A stretch of DNA of 64,000 bases from Chryseobacterium sp. HSC-36S06 (GTDB taxonomy: Bacteria; Bacteroidota; Bacteroidia; Flavobacteriales; Weeksellaceae). The notes beneath the pieces were generated by a model, which was not told the origin of the DNA, did no database searches, and worked only from the letters and a program-made list of their open reading frames with translations. The stretch covers positions 186,001-250,000 of the forward strand of contig NZ_JALJZX010000003.1 of the NCBI RefSeq assembly GCF_024171485.1. Direction: 5' to 3'. A program made the position numbers and the translations under genes. Below, piece after piece: positions 37,696 to 46,953 of this stretch. Each line of letters starts with the position of its first letter. Within the stretch, counting starts at the first letter, position 1.

Positions 37696-38304
37696 TTATT
37701 TAGAGTAAAGTTCGACGATCAACTGTTCTTTGATATCCTCCGGAATCTGGATTCTCTCCGGTGCGGAAATAAAAGTACCTTGTTTAGTCTCGTCGTTGAA
37801 CTGTAACCACTCATAGTTTGCTTTAGAAGCCAAAGAATCTGCAATTACCTCAAGAGATTTAGATTTCTCTCTAACAGCAACTACATCTCCTGCTTTCAGC
37901 AAATAAGATGGGATGTTCACTAATTCTCCATTTACAGTGATGTGTCTGTGAGAAACCAGCTGTCTTGCTCCTGCTCTTGTTTTACCAAAACCAAGTCTGT
38001 AAACAACGTTGTCTAATCTAGATTCACATAACTGCAACAGAACTTCACCTGTTACGCCTTTTGCTCTTTGCGCTTTTTCGTATAGATTAGCAAATTGTCT
38101 CTCCAAAATACCGTAAGTGTATTTTGCTTTCTGCTTTTCCATTAACTGGACAGCATATTCAGATTTCTTTGATCCTCTTCTTTTGTTAACACCGTGTTGT
38201 CCCGGCGGTTGGTTTTTTCTTTTCTCGAAGTTCTTATCGTCTCCGTAGATTGCAGCACCAAATTTTCTTGCAATCTTAGTTTTAGGTCCAATATATCTTG
38301 CCAT
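37696..38304 (-). CDS. rpsD: 30S ribosomal protein S4
   Basis: Primary 16S-binding protein that nucleates 30S body assembly. 202 residues; the N-terminal segment [16 protein letters not shown] lacks the zinc-binding cysteines of some S4 proteins, so it is the zinc-free form. The S4 RNA-binding domain ([30 protein letters not shown]) lies near 95-125. S4 represses the alpha operon in enterobacteria; no such structure was identified here. Confidence 0.96.
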   Translation of the reverse strand: MARYIGPKTKIARKFGAAIYGDDKNFEKRKNQPPGQHGVNKRRGSKKSEYAVQLMEKQKAKYTYGILERQFANLYEKAQRAKGVTGEVLLQLCESRLDNVVYRLGFGKTRAGARQLVSHRHITVNGELVNIPSYLLKAGDVVAVREKSKSLEVIADSLASKANYEWLQFNDETKQGTFISAPERIQIPEDIKEQLIVELYSK

Positions 38305-38322
38305 AATGGTAATTTCTAAAAA

Positions 38323-38712
38323 TTATACTCTTCTTCTTTTCGGTGGTCTACATCCGTTGTGTGGCATTGGAGTCACATCTACGATTTCACTAACTTCAAT
38401 TCCTGAATTGTGAATGGTTCTGATAGCAGATTCTCTACCTGCACCTGGACCTTTTACAAACACCTTTACTCTTCTAAGACCTGCATCGTGTGCAACTTGT
38501 GAGCAATTTTCGGCAGCCATTTGTGCTGCGAAAGGAGTATTCTTTTTAGAACCTCTGAATCCCATTTTTCCGGCAGATGCCCAAGAGATTACTTCTCCGT
38601 TTTTATTTGTCAAAGAAATGATGATATTGTTGAATGATGCCTGGATGTGTGCTTCGCCGATCGCTTCAACTTTTACTTTTCTTTTTTTAACAACTTTAGT
38701 CTGTTTTGCCAT
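38323..38712 (-). CDS. rpsK: 30S ribosomal protein S11
   Basis: Platform protein contacting the mRNA exit region of the 30S subunit. 129 residues with [16 protein letters not shown] near 20, [18 protein letters not shown] near 92 and the family ending [16 protein letters not shown]. It lies between rpsM (12 bases) and rpsD (18 bases), the usual alpha-operon order. Confidence 0.96.
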   Translation of the reverse strand: MAKQTKVVKKRKVKVEAIGEAHIQASFNNIIISLTNKNGEVISWASAGKMGFRGSKKNTPFAAQMAAENCSQVAHDAGLRRVKVFVKGPGAGRESAIRTIHNSGIEVSEIVDVTPMPHNGCRPPKRRRV

Positions 38713-38724
38713 AATTCTTACCGA

Positions 38725-39102
38725 TTATTTACTTGCTTTTTTCTTGTTAGCAACAGTTTTTCTCTTTCCTTTTCGGGTTCTAGAATTGTTTTTAGTTCTT
38801 TGGCCTCTTAAAGGTAATCCCAGTCTGTGACGTATTCCTCGTTGGCAACCAATGTCCATCAATCGCTTGATGTTCAATTGTGTTTCAGAACGCAATTCAC
38901 CTTCTACTTTGATGTTTTCAGTGATGTAGTTTCTGATCAATGCCAATTCATCGTCATTCCATTCGTTGACTTTCTTGTCTTCGCTGATGCCGGCTGCTTT
39001 CAGGATTTCGGATGAAGTGCTTCTTCCGATTCCGTAGATGTAAGTTAAGCCGATAACGCCTCTTTTGTTTTTTGGTAAATCAATACCGGAAATTCTCGCC
39101 AT
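38725..39102 (-). CDS. rpsM: 30S ribosomal protein S13
   Basis: Head protein that bridges to L5 and touches P-site tRNA. 125 residues beginning [26 protein letters not shown], with the [26 protein letters not shown] region near 90 and a Lys-rich end (KKASK). It sits nine bases after rpmJ. Confidence 0.96.
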   Translation of the reverse strand: MARISGIDLPKNKRGVIGLTYIYGIGRSTSSEILKAAGISEDKKVNEWNDDELALIRNYITENIKVEGELRSETQLNIKRLMDIGCQRGIRHRLGLPLRGQRTKNNSRTRKGKRKTVANKKKASK

Positions 39103-39111
39103 AATTTAATT

Positions 39112-39228
39112 TTAGCCTTGTCTTTGTTTAAATTTTGGGTTTTTCTTGTTGATTACAAACAGAACGCCTTTTCTGCGAACGATTTTGCAATCAGCACTTC
39201 TTTTTTTGATAGATGCTCTAACTTTCAT
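39112..39228 (-). CDS. rpmJ: 50S ribosomal protein L36
   Basis: A 38-residue protein read directly on the minus strand: [21 protein letters not shown] is followed by [17 protein letters not shown]. Only one cysteine (residue 14) is present where the zinc-binding form has three plus a His, so this is the zinc-independent type. It helps organise 23S rRNA near the peptidyl-transferase base. It lies nine bases before rpsM and 140 bases after infA, the standard position for rpmJ. Confidence 0.93.
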   Translation of the reverse strand: MKVRASIKKRSADCKIVRRKGVLFVINKKNPKFKQRQG

Positions 39229-39368
39229 TTGTTTTGGTTTAATTTTCCAACGGTTAGATGAACTCCAAGTGATTCCACCCCCTTTTGTTTAAATATTTAA
39301 ATGACCAATAAAACCGTATGGTTCTATTTGTTTTCTGATATAATAATAATACGCAGAATGCTCTGCAA

Positions 39369-39584
39369 TTAGTATCTAAATGTGATTCTCCCCTTCGATA
39401 GATCGTAAGGAGAAAGTTCTAATTTTACCTTATCACCAGGTAAAAGTTTAATGTAGTGCATGCGCATTTTTCCTGAGATATGAGCGATAAGTATATGCCC
39501 ATTCTCTAGTTCTACACGGAATTGTGCGTTCGAAAGCGCTTCTGTAATCACGCCATCTTGTTCAATATGTTTCTGTTTTGCCAT
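39369..39584 (-). CDS. infA: Translation initiation factor IF-1
   Basis: Small OB-fold (S1-like) factor occupying the A site during initiation. 71 residues: [30 protein letters not shown] followed by [31 protein letters not shown], all canonical. It follows secY by seven bases. The 140-base gap to rpmJ holds a small hairpin (GCAGA/TCTGC, 39353-39366) and no recognisable promoter box. Confidence 0.96.
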   Translation of the reverse strand: MAKQKHIEQDGVITEALSNAQFRVELENGHILIAHISGKMRMHYIKLLPGDKVKLELSPYDLSKGRITFRY

Positions 39585-39591
39585 TTATTAA

Positions 39592-40971
39592 TTACGGGTT
39601 TGTTGTTCTGGATAATTTTGACTGCATCAACCCATCATAATGGTGGTTCAGCAAATACGTGTTGATTTGTTGAACTGTATCGAGGATTACCCCAACCATG
39701 ATTAAAAGCGATGTACCCCCGAAAAACAGGGCAAATCTATCCGTCTGAACAAACGTTCCATACACAATTGCAGGAAGGATTGCAAAGATAGCTAAAAATA
39801 TTGAGCCGGGCAAAGTAATTTTTGAGAGAATATCATCCAGATAATCAGCGGTATCTTTACCGGGTCTTACTTTAGGAATCAAGCCTCCGTTTCTCTTTAG
39901 ATCATCCGCCATCTGATTCACCGGAATGGTGATGGCAGTATAGAAGAATGAGAAGATAATAATTAACAGTGCAAACAATACATTATACTGCCAGCTGAAT
40001 ACATTTTTGAATCCTGCCAGAAAAGTGTTGGACTCATCAACTTTAGTTAAAAGTCCCGGAACAAACATTAAAGCCTGGGCAAAAATGATCGGCATTACTC
40101 CCGAAGCATTTACTTTCAATGGAATCCACTGTCTTGCACCCTGCATTAAATTTCTGTTTGACCCGCCTCTTGCCTGAGCACGGCTTACATACTGAATAGG
40201 TATTTTTCTTACAGCTACTGAAAGTATGATTGCTAAAAGCACCACCAACATCCAGAATAAAACTTCAATTAAAATCATGATAGTTCCTAAGCCGCCTTTT
40301 CCGGTTTGTGTAGCAACCTCCTGAATAAATGCTCCCGGAAGATCTGCCAAGATCCCTACCATAATTAGGATTGAAATACCGTTTCCGATACCTTTATCTG
40401 TAATTTTTTCACCTAACCACATTGCGAATACAGAACCTGCCACCAAAATTACGATACTTGGCAACCAGAACATAATTGATTCCGGGTGTACGTAATATGC
40501 CGAACCGAACTGTGCGTGCGGTAAGAACATTTGCGTAATTGAAGTAAGGTAAGACGGGGCCTGTACCAAACAAACTGCGATCGTTAACCATCTTGTAATT
40601 TGGTTCAGTGTATTTCTGCCGCTTTCGCCATCTTTCTGTAATTTCTGAAGGTAAGGAATTGCCATACCCATCAGCTGAACGATAATTGAGGCAGAAATAT
40701 AAGGCATAATACCGAGTGCCATAATTGACGCCCGGCTGAATGCACCCCCAGTAAACGAAGAAAGCAACCCAAGAAGACCTGCTCCCTGCTTGTTGCCACC
40801 CTGGTTCTGGTAATGTTCCAAAAGATTCCCCACCTCGGCCATGTTAATGGCGGGTAGGGAAATATAAGATGCGAATCTATACACTAGGATTAACCCAAGA
40901 GTGAAAAGTATTTTCTCTCTAAGTTCCTTAAGGCTCCAAATGTTTTTTAGTGTTTGTATAAATTCTTTCAT
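39592..40971 (-). CDS. secY: Preprotein translocase subunit SecY
   Basis: Central channel of the Sec translocon in the inner membrane. 459 residues with ten predicted membrane helices. Helix 2 region GLLGLLSSFTGGAFSRASIMALGIMPYISASIIVQL lies near 65-100, the cytoplasmic loop KVRPGKDTADYLDDIL near 375. The GGSNRNLMQGARQWIPLKVNASGVMPIIFA segment lies near 270. It is translated after rplO (nine bases) and before infA (seven bases). Confidence 0.96.
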   Translation of the reverse strand: MKEFIQTLKNIWSLKELREKILFTLGLILVYRFASYISLPAINMAEVGNLLEHYQNQGGNKQGAGLLGLLSSFTGGAFSRASIMALGIMPYISASIIVQLMGMAIPYLQKLQKDGESGRNTLNQITRWLTIAVCLVQAPSYLTSITQMFLPHAQFGSAYYVHPESIMFWLPSIVILVAGSVFAMWLGEKITDKGIGNGISILIMVGILADLPGAFIQEVATQTGKGGLGTIMILIEVLFWMLVVLLAIILSVAVRKIPIQYVSRAQARGGSNRNLMQGARQWIPLKVNASGVMPIIFAQALMFVPGLLTKVDESNTFLAGFKNVFSWQYNVLFALLIIIFSFFYTAITIPVNQMADDLKRNGGLIPKVRPGKDTADYLDDILSKITLPGSIFLAIFAILPAIVYGTFVQTDRFALFFGGTSLLIMVGVILDTVQQINTYLLNHHYDGLMQSKLSRTTNP

Positions 40972-40980
40972 TCGTAATAA

Positions 40981-41427
40981 TTATAGAGTAATTGCTTTAC
41001 CTCCTGCTTTAGCGATCGCTTCTTCAGCAGATTTTGTGAATTTGTGTGCAGAAATTGAAACACCTGATTTCAATTCACCTCTACCCATAATTTTCACGAT
41101 TTCGCTCTTTTTAGCCAATCCGTTTTCTACTAAAATGTCTTTAGTAATTTCGGTGATGTTTTTTGCATCAGCCAAAAGTTGAATGGTATCAAGATTGATT
41201 GCTCTGTACTCTTTTCTGTTTACGTTGTTGAAACCGAATTTAGGAAGTCTTCTCTGTAAAGGCATCTGTCCACCTTCGAAACCGATTTTCTGAGAATATC
41301 CGGCTCTGGCTTTCTGACCTTTGTGACCTTTTGCTGAAGTACCACCTTTTCCGCTTCCCTGTCCTCTACCAAGTCTTTTTGAATTGTGAGTTGCACCCGA
41401 TGCAGGTCTGATATTATTTAAATTCAT
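40981..41427 (-). CDS. rplO: 50S ribosomal protein L15
   Basis: Late-assembling 23S-binding protein. 148 residues opening MNLNNIRPASGATHNSKRLGRGQGSGKGGTSAKGHKGQKAR, the Gly/Lys-rich extended arm of the family, with FEGGQMPLQRRLPKFGFNN near 50. The 77-base spacer to rpmD contains a heptamer inverted repeat. Confidence 0.96.
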   Translation of the reverse strand: MNLNNIRPASGATHNSKRLGRGQGSGKGGTSAKGHKGQKARAGYSQKIGFEGGQMPLQRRLPKFGFNNVNRKEYRAINLDTIQLLADAKNITEITKDILVENGLAKKSEIVKIMGRGELKSGVSISAHKFTKSAEEAIAKAGGKAITL

Positions 41428-41428
41428 T

Positions 41429-41500
41429 ATTTTTTAGATTTTAGATTTAAAGATTAGAGAGTGGAGACTGAATTTCTAGAGTCTCCCATCTCTTTTCTAT
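41429..41500. repeat. Inverted heptamer array between rplO and rpmD
   Basis: Left arm units of the TAGATTT / GAGAGTG / GGAGACT kind lead to a centre at GAATTTCTAG; the right arm on the opposite strand reads units such as GAGACTC, GAGATGG and TAGAAAA. GGAGACT and AGTCTCC are exact complements, flanked by AGAG/CTCT after a 3-base break. Both strands thus show the same NAGANNN heptamer pattern running toward the centre. Confidence 0.65.
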
Positions 41501-41504
41501 TGTC

Positions 41505-41681
41505 TTATTTTTGAACTTCTACTAAATGACTTACCGCAGCTACCATACCTAAGATAGATGGTGTAGCTTCGTGTTCAACAACTTGGTGAAGTTTTTTCAA
41601 TCCTAATGCTTCAAGCGTTCTTTTTTGGGTTTTAGTTCTACCAATAGCGCTCTTTACTTGTTTTACTGAAATTTTTGCCAT
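41505..41681 (-). CDS. rpmD: 50S ribosomal protein L30
   Basis: A 58-residue protein read on the minus strand from ATG 41681: MAKISVKQVKSAIGRTKTQK, then RTLEALGLKKLHQVVEHE and ATPSILGMVAAVSHLVEVQK. The GRTKTQKRTLEALGL stretch is the L30 signature. Located between rpsE (10 bases) and rplO (77 bases), the normal spc order. Confidence 0.94.
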   Translation of the reverse strand: MAKISVKQVKSAIGRTKTQKRTLEALGLKKLHQVVEHEATPSILGMVAAVSHLVEVQK

Positions 41682-41691
41682 TGCTTTAATA

Positions 41692-42213
41692 TTAACCGTT
41701 AAACACTTTACTTAATGAAACACCTCTTAATTTTGCGATGTCCTCTGGTCTTCTGATGTCCAACAATGCTTTGAAAGTAGCTTTCACTACATTGTGCGGG
41801 TTAGAAGATCCTTTAGATTTCGACAAGATATCGTGTACTCCTGCAGACTCCAATACCGCTCTTACTGCACCACCGGCGATTAGCCCGGTACCGTGAGAAG
41901 CTGGTCTTAAAAAGATATCGGCTCCACCGTATCTTGCAGAAGTTTGGTGAGGGATTGTGTGGTTGATTACAGGAACTTTCACTAAGTTTTTCTTAGCATC
42001 TTCTACTGCTTTTGCAATAGCTGAAGCAACTTCCTTAGATTTCCCTAAACCGAAACCTACGGTTCCTGCCTCGTCTCCTACAACAACAATTGCAGAAAAT
42101 CCGAAAGCACGTCCCCCTTTGGTAACTTTTGTTACTCTGTTTACTGAAACGAGACGATCTTTAAGTTCTAATCCTCCCGGTTTTACTTTTTCTATATTAT
42201 CTAGTCCTAACAT
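41692..42213 (-). CDS. rpsE: 30S ribosomal protein S5
   Basis: Small-subunit protein near the mRNA entry and decoding centre. 173 residues; double-stranded RNA-binding domain [34 protein letters not shown] near 17-50 and the C-terminal [19 protein letters not shown] block near 108. The region where ram and spectinomycin mutations fall in E. coli looks wild type. Eighteen bases after rplR. Confidence 0.96.
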   Translation of the reverse strand: MLGLDNIEKVKPGGLELKDRLVSVNRVTKVTKGGRAFGFSAIVVVGDEAGTVGFGLGKSKEVASAIAKAVEDAKKNLVKVPVINHTIPHQTSARYGGADIFLRPASHGTGLIAGGAVRAVLESAGVHDILSKSKGSSNPHNVVKATFKALLDIRRPEDIAKLRGVSLSKVFNG

Positions 42214-42231
42214 ATTTCCGAAATTTAATGA

Positions 42232-42579
42232 TTAGAATTTTAGTCCGCCTTCTCTCGCACCATCAGCCAGAGCTTTCACTCTACCGTGGTAAACGAATCC
42301 GTTTCTGTCGAACACTATTTTCTCAATACCTGCAGCGATAGCTTTTTCAGCGATAGCTTTTCCTACTTCTGCAGAGATTTGTACTTTGTTTCCTGTAGCG
42401 TTAAGGCTTCTGGATGAAGCTGATGCTAAGGTTTTACCGTCTTTATCGTCGATTAATTGAGCGTAAATTTCTTTATTACTTTTGTAAACAGATAACCGTG
42501 GTAATTCTGAAGAGCCGGAAATTTTTCCTCTTACTCTCCTTTTAATTCTATTTCTTTTTTCTACTTTGCTTAGTGCCAT
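42232..42579 (-). CDS. rplR: 50S ribosomal protein L18
   Basis: 5S rRNA-binding protein. 115 residues: basic start [41 protein letters not shown] near 30, and the ending [27 protein letters not shown], typical of L18. Between rplF (17 bases) and rpsE (18 bases). Confidence 0.96.
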   Translation of the reverse strand: MALSKVEKRNRIKRRVRGKISGSSELPRLSVYKSNKEIYAQLIDDKDGKTLASASSRSLNATGNKVQISAEVGKAIAEKAIAAGIEKIVFDRNGFVYHGRVKALADGAREGGLKF

Positions 42580-42596
42580 TTTCTTAAGTTTTAAAA

Positions 42597-43142
42597 TTAA
42601 GCAGATTTACCAGCTTTACGTCTAACAATTTCTCCAACGAAACGAACTCCTTTTCCTTTGTAAGGCTCAGGTTTTCTGAATGATCTGATCTTCGCTGCTA
42701 CCATCCCAAGCAATTGCTTGTCATGTGATGTTAAAGTAATGATAGGGTTTTTACCTTTTTCAGATAAAGTTTCCACTATGATTTCTTTTGGAAGATCCAG
42801 TACGATACCGTGAGAGAATCCCAGTGCCAAATCTAAACGGTTTCCCTGATTAGATGCTCTGTATCCTACCCCTACAAGTTCCAGTTTTTTGGTCCACCCT
42901 TCGGCAGTTCCCTGAACCATGTTATTGATTAACGCTCTGTAAAGACCGTGTAATGCTTTGTGTTGTTTTGATTCTGAAGGACGATCGAAAGTAAGTATTC
43001 CGTCTTCCTGTTTTAGCGTAATTCCTTCGCCGAGTTGCTGTGTAAGTTCACCTTTAGGGCCTTTCACAGTTACCAGTCCGTCTTTTTCAGTAACGGTAAC
43101 GTTAGCGGGAATTTCTATAATTGCTTTACCAATTCTTGACAT
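42597..43142 (-). CDS. rplF: 50S ribosomal protein L6
   Basis: Large-subunit protein beside the sarcin-ricin loop and factor-binding site. 181 residues, two repeated alpha/beta domains, starting [17 protein letters not shown] and ending with the conserved [29 protein letters not shown]. Seventeen bases after rpsH. Confidence 0.96.
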   Translation of the reverse strand: MSRIGKAIIEIPANVTVTEKDGLVTVKGPKGELTQQLGEGITLKQEDGILTFDRPSESKQHKALHGLYRALINNMVQGTAEGWTKKLELVGVGYRASNQGNRLDLALGFSHGIVLDLPKEIIVETLSEKGKNPIITLTSHDKQLLGMVAAKIRSFRKPEPYKGKGVRFVGEIVRRKAGKSA

Positions 43143-43159
43143 TTTCCTTTGATTAAAAA

Positions 43160-43558
43160 TTAATAAACATAGCAGATTACTTCTCCACCAACTTTTTCTT
43201 GTCTGGCTTTTTTATCAGTCATCACTCCTTTGGAAGTTGAGATAATAGCCACGCCCAAACCATTGAGTACTCTTGGCAGTTCTTCTGAACCTTTGTACTG
43301 TCTCAAACCTGGTCTAGAAGCTCTTTGGATGCTTTTGATTGCTGGTTTGCTGGTTTGTTTGTCGTACTTTAAAGCGATTTTGATATTTCCCTGAACAGCG
43401 TGATCTTCGAACTTGTAGTTCAAGATATAACCCTGGTCAAACAAAATTTTCGTAATCTCCTTTTTGATTTTCGATGCAGGAATGTCCACCACTTTATGGC
43501 CTGCGCTTTGTGCGTTCCTTACTCTGGTTAGGAAATCTGAAATTGGATCTGTTACCAT
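43160..43558 (-). CDS. rpsH: 30S ribosomal protein S8
   Basis: Central-domain 16S-binding protein and, in E. coli, repressor of the spc operon. 132 residues: [35 protein letters not shown] and the C-terminal [26 protein letters not shown]. It is separated from rpsN by an unusual 117-base spacer filled by a palindromic element (43585-43658), which would lie in the mRNA just upstream of the S8 start. Confidence 0.96.
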   Translation of the reverse strand: MVTDPISDFLTRVRNAQSAGHKVVDIPASKIKKEITKILFDQGYILNYKFEDHAVQGNIKIALKYDKQTSKPAIKSIQRASRPGLRQYKGSEELPRVLNGLGVAIISTSKGVMTDKKARQEKVGGEVICYVY

Positions 43559-43584
43559 TTTTCTATTTTAAATTATTGGTTTAT

Positions 43585-43658
43585 GACAGTTAGTTTTGTT
43601 TCTGGCGACTGGCTTTTAGCTGGGCTGGTCGCGGATCGCCAAAAACAACTTTACTGTC
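43585..43658. repeat. Palindromic element in the rpsN-rpsH spacer
   Basis: Outer arms GACAGT (43585-43590) and ACTGTC (43653-43658) are exact complements. Next to the centre, GCGACTGGC (43605-43613) pairs at all nine positions with GCTGGTCGC (43624-43632), with two wobbles. TGGCGA (43603-43608) can alternatively pair with TCGCCA (43636-43641). Units such as CTGGCGA and CTGGCTT repeat with a 7-base step. The spacer is 117 bases, whereas most gene gaps in this operon are under 20. Confidence 0.6.
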
Positions 43659-43675
43659 TCGATTATTCTAAATTG

Positions 43676-43945
43676 TTACCAACTAGCTTTTTTAACACCT
43701 GGGATAAGACCTTTGTTGGCCATTTCTCTGAAGGTAACTCTCGAAAGTCCGAAAGTTCTCATGTATCCTCTTGGTCTTCCTGTTAATTTACATCTGTTGT
43801 GTAATCTTACAGGTGAAGCGTCTTTAGGCAATAATTGCAATGCTGCGTAATCTCCGGCTTCTTTCAAAGCTTTTCTTTTCTCAGCATATTTTGCTACTGT
43901 AGCTTCTCTTTTGCGCTCACGCGCTTTCATTGATTCTTTAGCCAT
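43676..43945 (-). CDS. rpsN: 30S ribosomal protein S14, zinc-free type
   Basis: Head-domain protein of 89 residues. [31 protein letters not shown] followed by [30 protein letters not shown]. Only one cysteine is present, against the two CxxC pairs of the short zinc-binding form, so this is the longer zinc-independent S14. Three bases after rplE; followed by the 117-base spacer with the palindromic element. Confidence 0.96.
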   Translation of the reverse strand: MAKESMKARERKREATVAKYAEKRKALKEAGDYAALQLLPKDASPVRLHNRCKLTGRPRGYMRTFGLSRVTFREMANKGLIPGVKKASW

Positions 43946-43948
43946 CTT

Positions 43949-44500
43949 TTAATTCTTTTTAAAAGGCATACCAAAATGCGTTAATAATGCTTTTGCTTCT
44001 TTGTCGGTTTTCGCTGTAGTAACGAAAGTAATGTCCATCCCCTGGATTTTTTTTACTTTGTCGATTACGATCTCAGGGAAAATGATTTGCTCAGTGATTC
44101 CTAAGTTGTAATTTCCTCTACCGTCGAAACCTTCAGCCTTGATACCAGAGAAATCTCTGATTCGTGGTAAAGCTGAAGAAGTAAGTCTGTCTAAGAACTC
44201 ATACATTTTATCAGCTCTTAAAGTTACTCTTGCTCCTACTGGCATTCCTTTTCTCAATTTGAAGGCAGCCTCATCTTTCTTAGAGATTGTACCAACTGCT
44301 TTTTGACCGGTGATTGCTGTAAGTTCTTCTACTGCGTAATCTACAATTTTCTTGTCAGCAGTAGCTGCACCCAAACCTTGTGAAATAACGATTTTTTCTA
44401 ATCTAGGTACCTGCATAACAGATTTGTACCCAAATTCTTCCATCATCGCAGGAACAATCTTTTCTTTATATATTTTCCTTGGTCTTACTATATATTCCAT
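43949..44500 (-). CDS. rplE: 50S ribosomal protein L5
   Basis: 5S rRNA-binding protein of the central protuberance, touching P-site tRNA. 183 residues with [19 protein letters not shown] near 30, [13 protein letters not shown] near 108, and the [20 protein letters not shown] block near 145. Between rplX (12 bases) and rpsN (three bases). Confidence 0.96.
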   Translation of the reverse strand: MEYIVRPRKIYKEKIVPAMMEEFGYKSVMQVPRLEKIVISQGLGAATADKKIVDYAVEELTAITGQKAVGTISKKDEAAFKLRKGMPVGARVTLRADKMYEFLDRLTSSALPRIRDFSGIKAEGFDGRGNYNLGITEQIIFPEIVIDKVKKIQGMDITFVTTAKTDKEAKALLTHFGMPFKKN

Positions 44501-44512
44501 CGTCTTTTATAA

Positions 44513-44839
44513 TTATAAAGTTTCACCGGTTGTTTTAGCAACTCTTACTTTTTTATCACCCTCCACTTTAGATCCTGTTTTGGTAGCTTTACCGTTTTTG
44601 TCGATAAGCATAACGTTGGAAATATGGATTGATGCTTCTTTCTCTACAATTCCGCCTTGTGGGTTACCTGCTGATGGTTTGGTATGTTTTTTAACGATAT
44701 TTAAACCTGCAACGATAACTCTAGCGTCTTTGCCTTCTTTTCTGATCACTTCAATAACCTCACCTGTTTTACCTTTAATTTCTTTCTTACCGGTAGTGAT
44801 GATTACGTTATCTCCTCTTTTGATTTTTAACTTTGTCAT
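44513..44839 (-). CDS. rplX: 50S ribosomal protein L24
   Basis: Initiator protein for 50S assembly, located at the tunnel exit. 108 residues with the KOW motif KIKRGDNVIITTGKKEIKGKTGEVIEV at the N-terminus and the typical GLNIVKKHTKPSAGNPQGGIVEKEASIHISNVML stretch. Eighteen bases after rplN. Confidence 0.96.
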   Translation of the reverse strand: MTKLKIKRGDNVIITTGKKEIKGKTGEVIEVIRKEGKDARVIVAGLNIVKKHTKPSAGNPQGGIVEKEASIHISNVMLIDKNGKATKTGSKVEGDKKVRVAKTTGETL

Positions 44840-44857
44840 TTTCTGTAAATTTTAAAA

Positions 44858-45226
44858 TTAAAGTACTTCAGGAGCTAATGAAATGACTTTCATATATTCT
44901 TTATCTCTCAGTTCACGGGCAACAGGTCCGAATACACGGGTACCTCTCATTTCGCCGGCTGCGTTAAGAAGAACACAAGCGTTATCATCGAATTTGATGT
45001 ATGAACCATCTTTTCTACGAACTGCTTTTTTAGTTCTTACTACAACTGCTTTAGAAACAGTTCCTTTTTTTGCGTTACCCTGTGGTGTAGAATCTTTGAT
45101 AGTAACTACGATTTTATCACCAACTGAAGCATATCTTCTTCTGGTTCCTCCCAGAACTCTGATTACAAGTACTTCTTTTGCACCTGTGTTATCAGCAACT
45201 TTTAATCTTGATTCGGTTTGTAACAT
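44858..45226 (-). CDS. rplN: 50S ribosomal protein L14
   Basis: Subunit-interface protein contacting 16S rRNA. 122 residues: [61 protein letters not shown], and the ending [23 protein letters not shown], all canonical. Its first base overlaps the last base of the rpsQ stop, suggesting translational coupling. Confidence 0.97.
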   Translation of the reverse strand: MLQTESRLKVADNTGAKEVLVIRVLGGTRRRYASVGDKIVVTIKDSTPQGNAKKGTVSKAVVVRTKKAVRRKDGSYIKFDDNACVLLNAAGEMRGTRVFGPVARELRDKEYMKVISLAPEVL

Positions 45227-45480
45227 TACTTAGCTTTTTCAATGATTCTTACTAATCTCCATCTCTTACTTTTACTTAAAGGTCTTGTTTCAGTAATTAA
45301 TACTGTATCGCCTTCAGCACACTCGTTGTTCTCATCATGAGCGGTATATTTTTTCGTTTTTAGAACGAATTTACCGTACATCGGGTGTTTTACTCTCGTC
45401 GTTTCACTTACAACAATGGTCTTTTCCATTTTATTGCTGGAAACGATTCCGATTCTTTCTTTTCTTAAATTTCTATCCAT
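45226..45480 (-). CDS. rpsQ: 30S ribosomal protein S17
   Basis: OB-fold 16S-binding protein. 84 residues with the signature [34 protein letters not shown] and the [20 protein letters not shown] ending. Overlaps rplN by one base; 13 bases after rpmC. Confidence 0.96.
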   Translation of the reverse strand: MDRNLRKERIGIVSSNKMEKTIVVSETTRVKHPMYGKFVLKTKKYTAHDENNECAEGDTVLITETRPLSKSKRWRLVRIIEKAK

Positions 45481-45493
45481 GATAAAAGGAAAA

Positions 45494-45685
45494 TTATGAT
45501 TGTTGTTTTAGTGTTAATTCAGTTTCCAGACGAGCGATTGTTCTTCTCATGTCTTTAATTTGAATTGGATTTTCAATCGGGCTGATACTGTGCGATAATT
45601 TCATTTTATTGAAATCTGCTTTTACTTCAGTCAACTTGTTTTGAATATCTCCTGCGCTTAGATTTTTGATGTCAGCTTTTTTCAT
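45494..45685 (-). CDS. rpmC: 50S ribosomal protein L29
   Basis: Two-helix protein at the tunnel exit, close to the docking site of trigger factor and SRP. 63 residues: [35 protein letters not shown] and [21 protein letters not shown]. Between rplP (nine bases) and rpsQ (13 bases). Confidence 0.95.
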   Translation of the reverse strand: MKKADIKNLSAGDIQNKLTEVKADFNKMKLSHSISPIENPIQIKDMRRTIARLETELTLKQQS

Positions 45686-45694
45686 TTTAATAAA

Positions 45695-46120
45695 TTATTG
45701 AGGTTGAACAAAATCGTTAGCAACTACAAATCTTGTAGTAACAGGAAGTTTCTGAGCCGCTAAACGAAGTGCTTCTTTGGCAACTTCATAAGGTACTCCA
45801 CCTACTTCAAACATAATTTTACCAGGTTTCACTACAGATACCCAATATTCCACAGCACCTTTACCTTTCCCCATCCTTACTTCGGCTGGTTTTTTAGTAA
45901 TCGGTTTGTCTGGAAATATTTTGATCCATAACTGACCTTCTCTTTTCATATATCTTGTTGCAGCAATACGAGCTGCTTCAATTTGTCTTGCAGTGATCCA
46001 AGCTCCTTCGTTAGCTTTGATCCCGAAAGTTCCGTAAGCGAGTTGATTCCCTCTTTGGGCAACCCCCTTCATCTTCATCTTGTGAACTTTACGGAATTTG
46101 GTTCTTCTTGGTTGTAACAT
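45695..46120 (-). CDS. rplP: 50S ribosomal protein L16
   Basis: Late-assembling protein near the A-site tRNA elbow. 141 residues starting [30 protein letters not shown], with the [26 protein letters not shown] block near 82. The 82-base gap upstream, to rpsC, is the second longest within this half of the operon and contains a heptamer array. Confidence 0.97.
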   Translation of the reverse strand: MLQPRRTKFRKVHKMKMKGVAQRGNQLAYGTFGIKANEGAWITARQIEAARIAATRYMKREGQLWIKIFPDKPITKKPAEVRMGKGKGAVEYWVSVVKPGKIMFEVGGVPYEVAKEALRLAAQKLPVTTRFVVANDFVQPQ

Positions 46121-46130
46121 AATTTCTAGG

Positions 46131-46195
46131 AATTTTAGATTTTAGATTTTAGCTTTTAAAAAAGTAACGGTCATTTAAAACTGTCCTCTAAAATT
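46131..46195. repeat. Inverted heptamer array between rpsC and rplP
   Basis: TTTTAGA, TTTTAGA, TTTTAGC, TTTTAAA follow one another with a 7-base step (46133-46160). AATTTTAGA (46131-46139) is the exact complement of TCTAAAATT (46187-46195); the inner part pairs only partly. Same unit type and inverted layout as 41429 and 19666. Confidence 0.55.
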
Positions 46196-46202
46196 TCATT
46201 AA

Positions 46203-46946
46203 TTATTTTCTATCTCTTGGTCTTCTGTCTCCTCTTTCACCACGGTCTCCGCGCTCATTTCTGTCGCCTCTACCTGCAGGTGCTTTTTTCTGTTGTCCTA
46301 CTAATGGGGAAAGATCTCTTTTACCGTAAACCTCACCTTTCATAATCCAAACCTTTACACCAAGTTTTCCGTATTGTGTAAGTGCTTCACCGATATGGTA
46401 ATCGATATCTGCACGGAAAGTTGACAATGGGATTCTTCCGTCTTTGAAAGATTCGCTTCTTGCCATCTCAGCTCCGTTTAATCTACCAGAAATCTGAACT
46501 TTGATTCCTTCAGCTCCCATTCTCATGGTACTTTGAATTGCCATTTTCACGGCTCTTCTGTAAGAAATACGGTTTTCGATCTGCTTAGCGATACTGTCAG
46601 CAACTAATACTGCATCAAGTTCAGGTCTTTTGATTTCGAAGATATTGATCTGGATGTCCTTATCGGTAATCTTTTTTAATTCTTCTTTTAATTTATCAAC
46701 TTCCTGACCTCCTTTACCGATGATAAGTCCCGGTCTTGCAGTGGTGATTGTTACTGTTACTAATTTCAGGGTTCTTTCAATATAAATTTTTGAAATTCCA
46801 CCTTTAGATAATCTTGCTTCAAGGTATCTTCTGATTTTGTAATCTTCAGCGATTCTGTCGCCGTAGTTTTTACCACCAAACCAGTTCGAATCCCATCCTC
46901 TGATGATACCTAATCTGTTACCAATTGGATTTGTCTTCTGTCCCAT
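46203..46946 (-). CDS. rpsC: 30S ribosomal protein S3 with Arg/Gly/Asp-rich tail
   Basis: Head protein at the mRNA entry tunnel. 247 residues: [23 protein letters not shown] at the start, KH domain with [14 protein letters not shown] near 75, and the C-terminal S3 domain [25 protein letters not shown] near 180. The last ~28 residues are an Arg/Gly/Asp/Glu repeat tail with three GDR/GER-type units, beyond the E. coli protein's end. Seven bases after rplV. Confidence 0.97.
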   Translation of the reverse strand: MGQKTNPIGNRLGIIRGWDSNWFGGKNYGDRIAEDYKIRRYLEARLSKGGISKIYIERTLKLVTVTITTARPGLIIGKGGQEVDKLKEELKKITDKDIQINIFEIKRPELDAVLVADSIAKQIENRISYRRAVKMAIQSTMRMGAEGIKVQISGRLNGAEMARSESFKDGRIPLSTFRADIDYHIGEALTQYGKLGVKVWIMKGEVYGKRDLSPLVGQQKKAPAGRGDRNERGDRGERGDRRPRDRK

Positions 46947-46953
46947 ACCTTGA

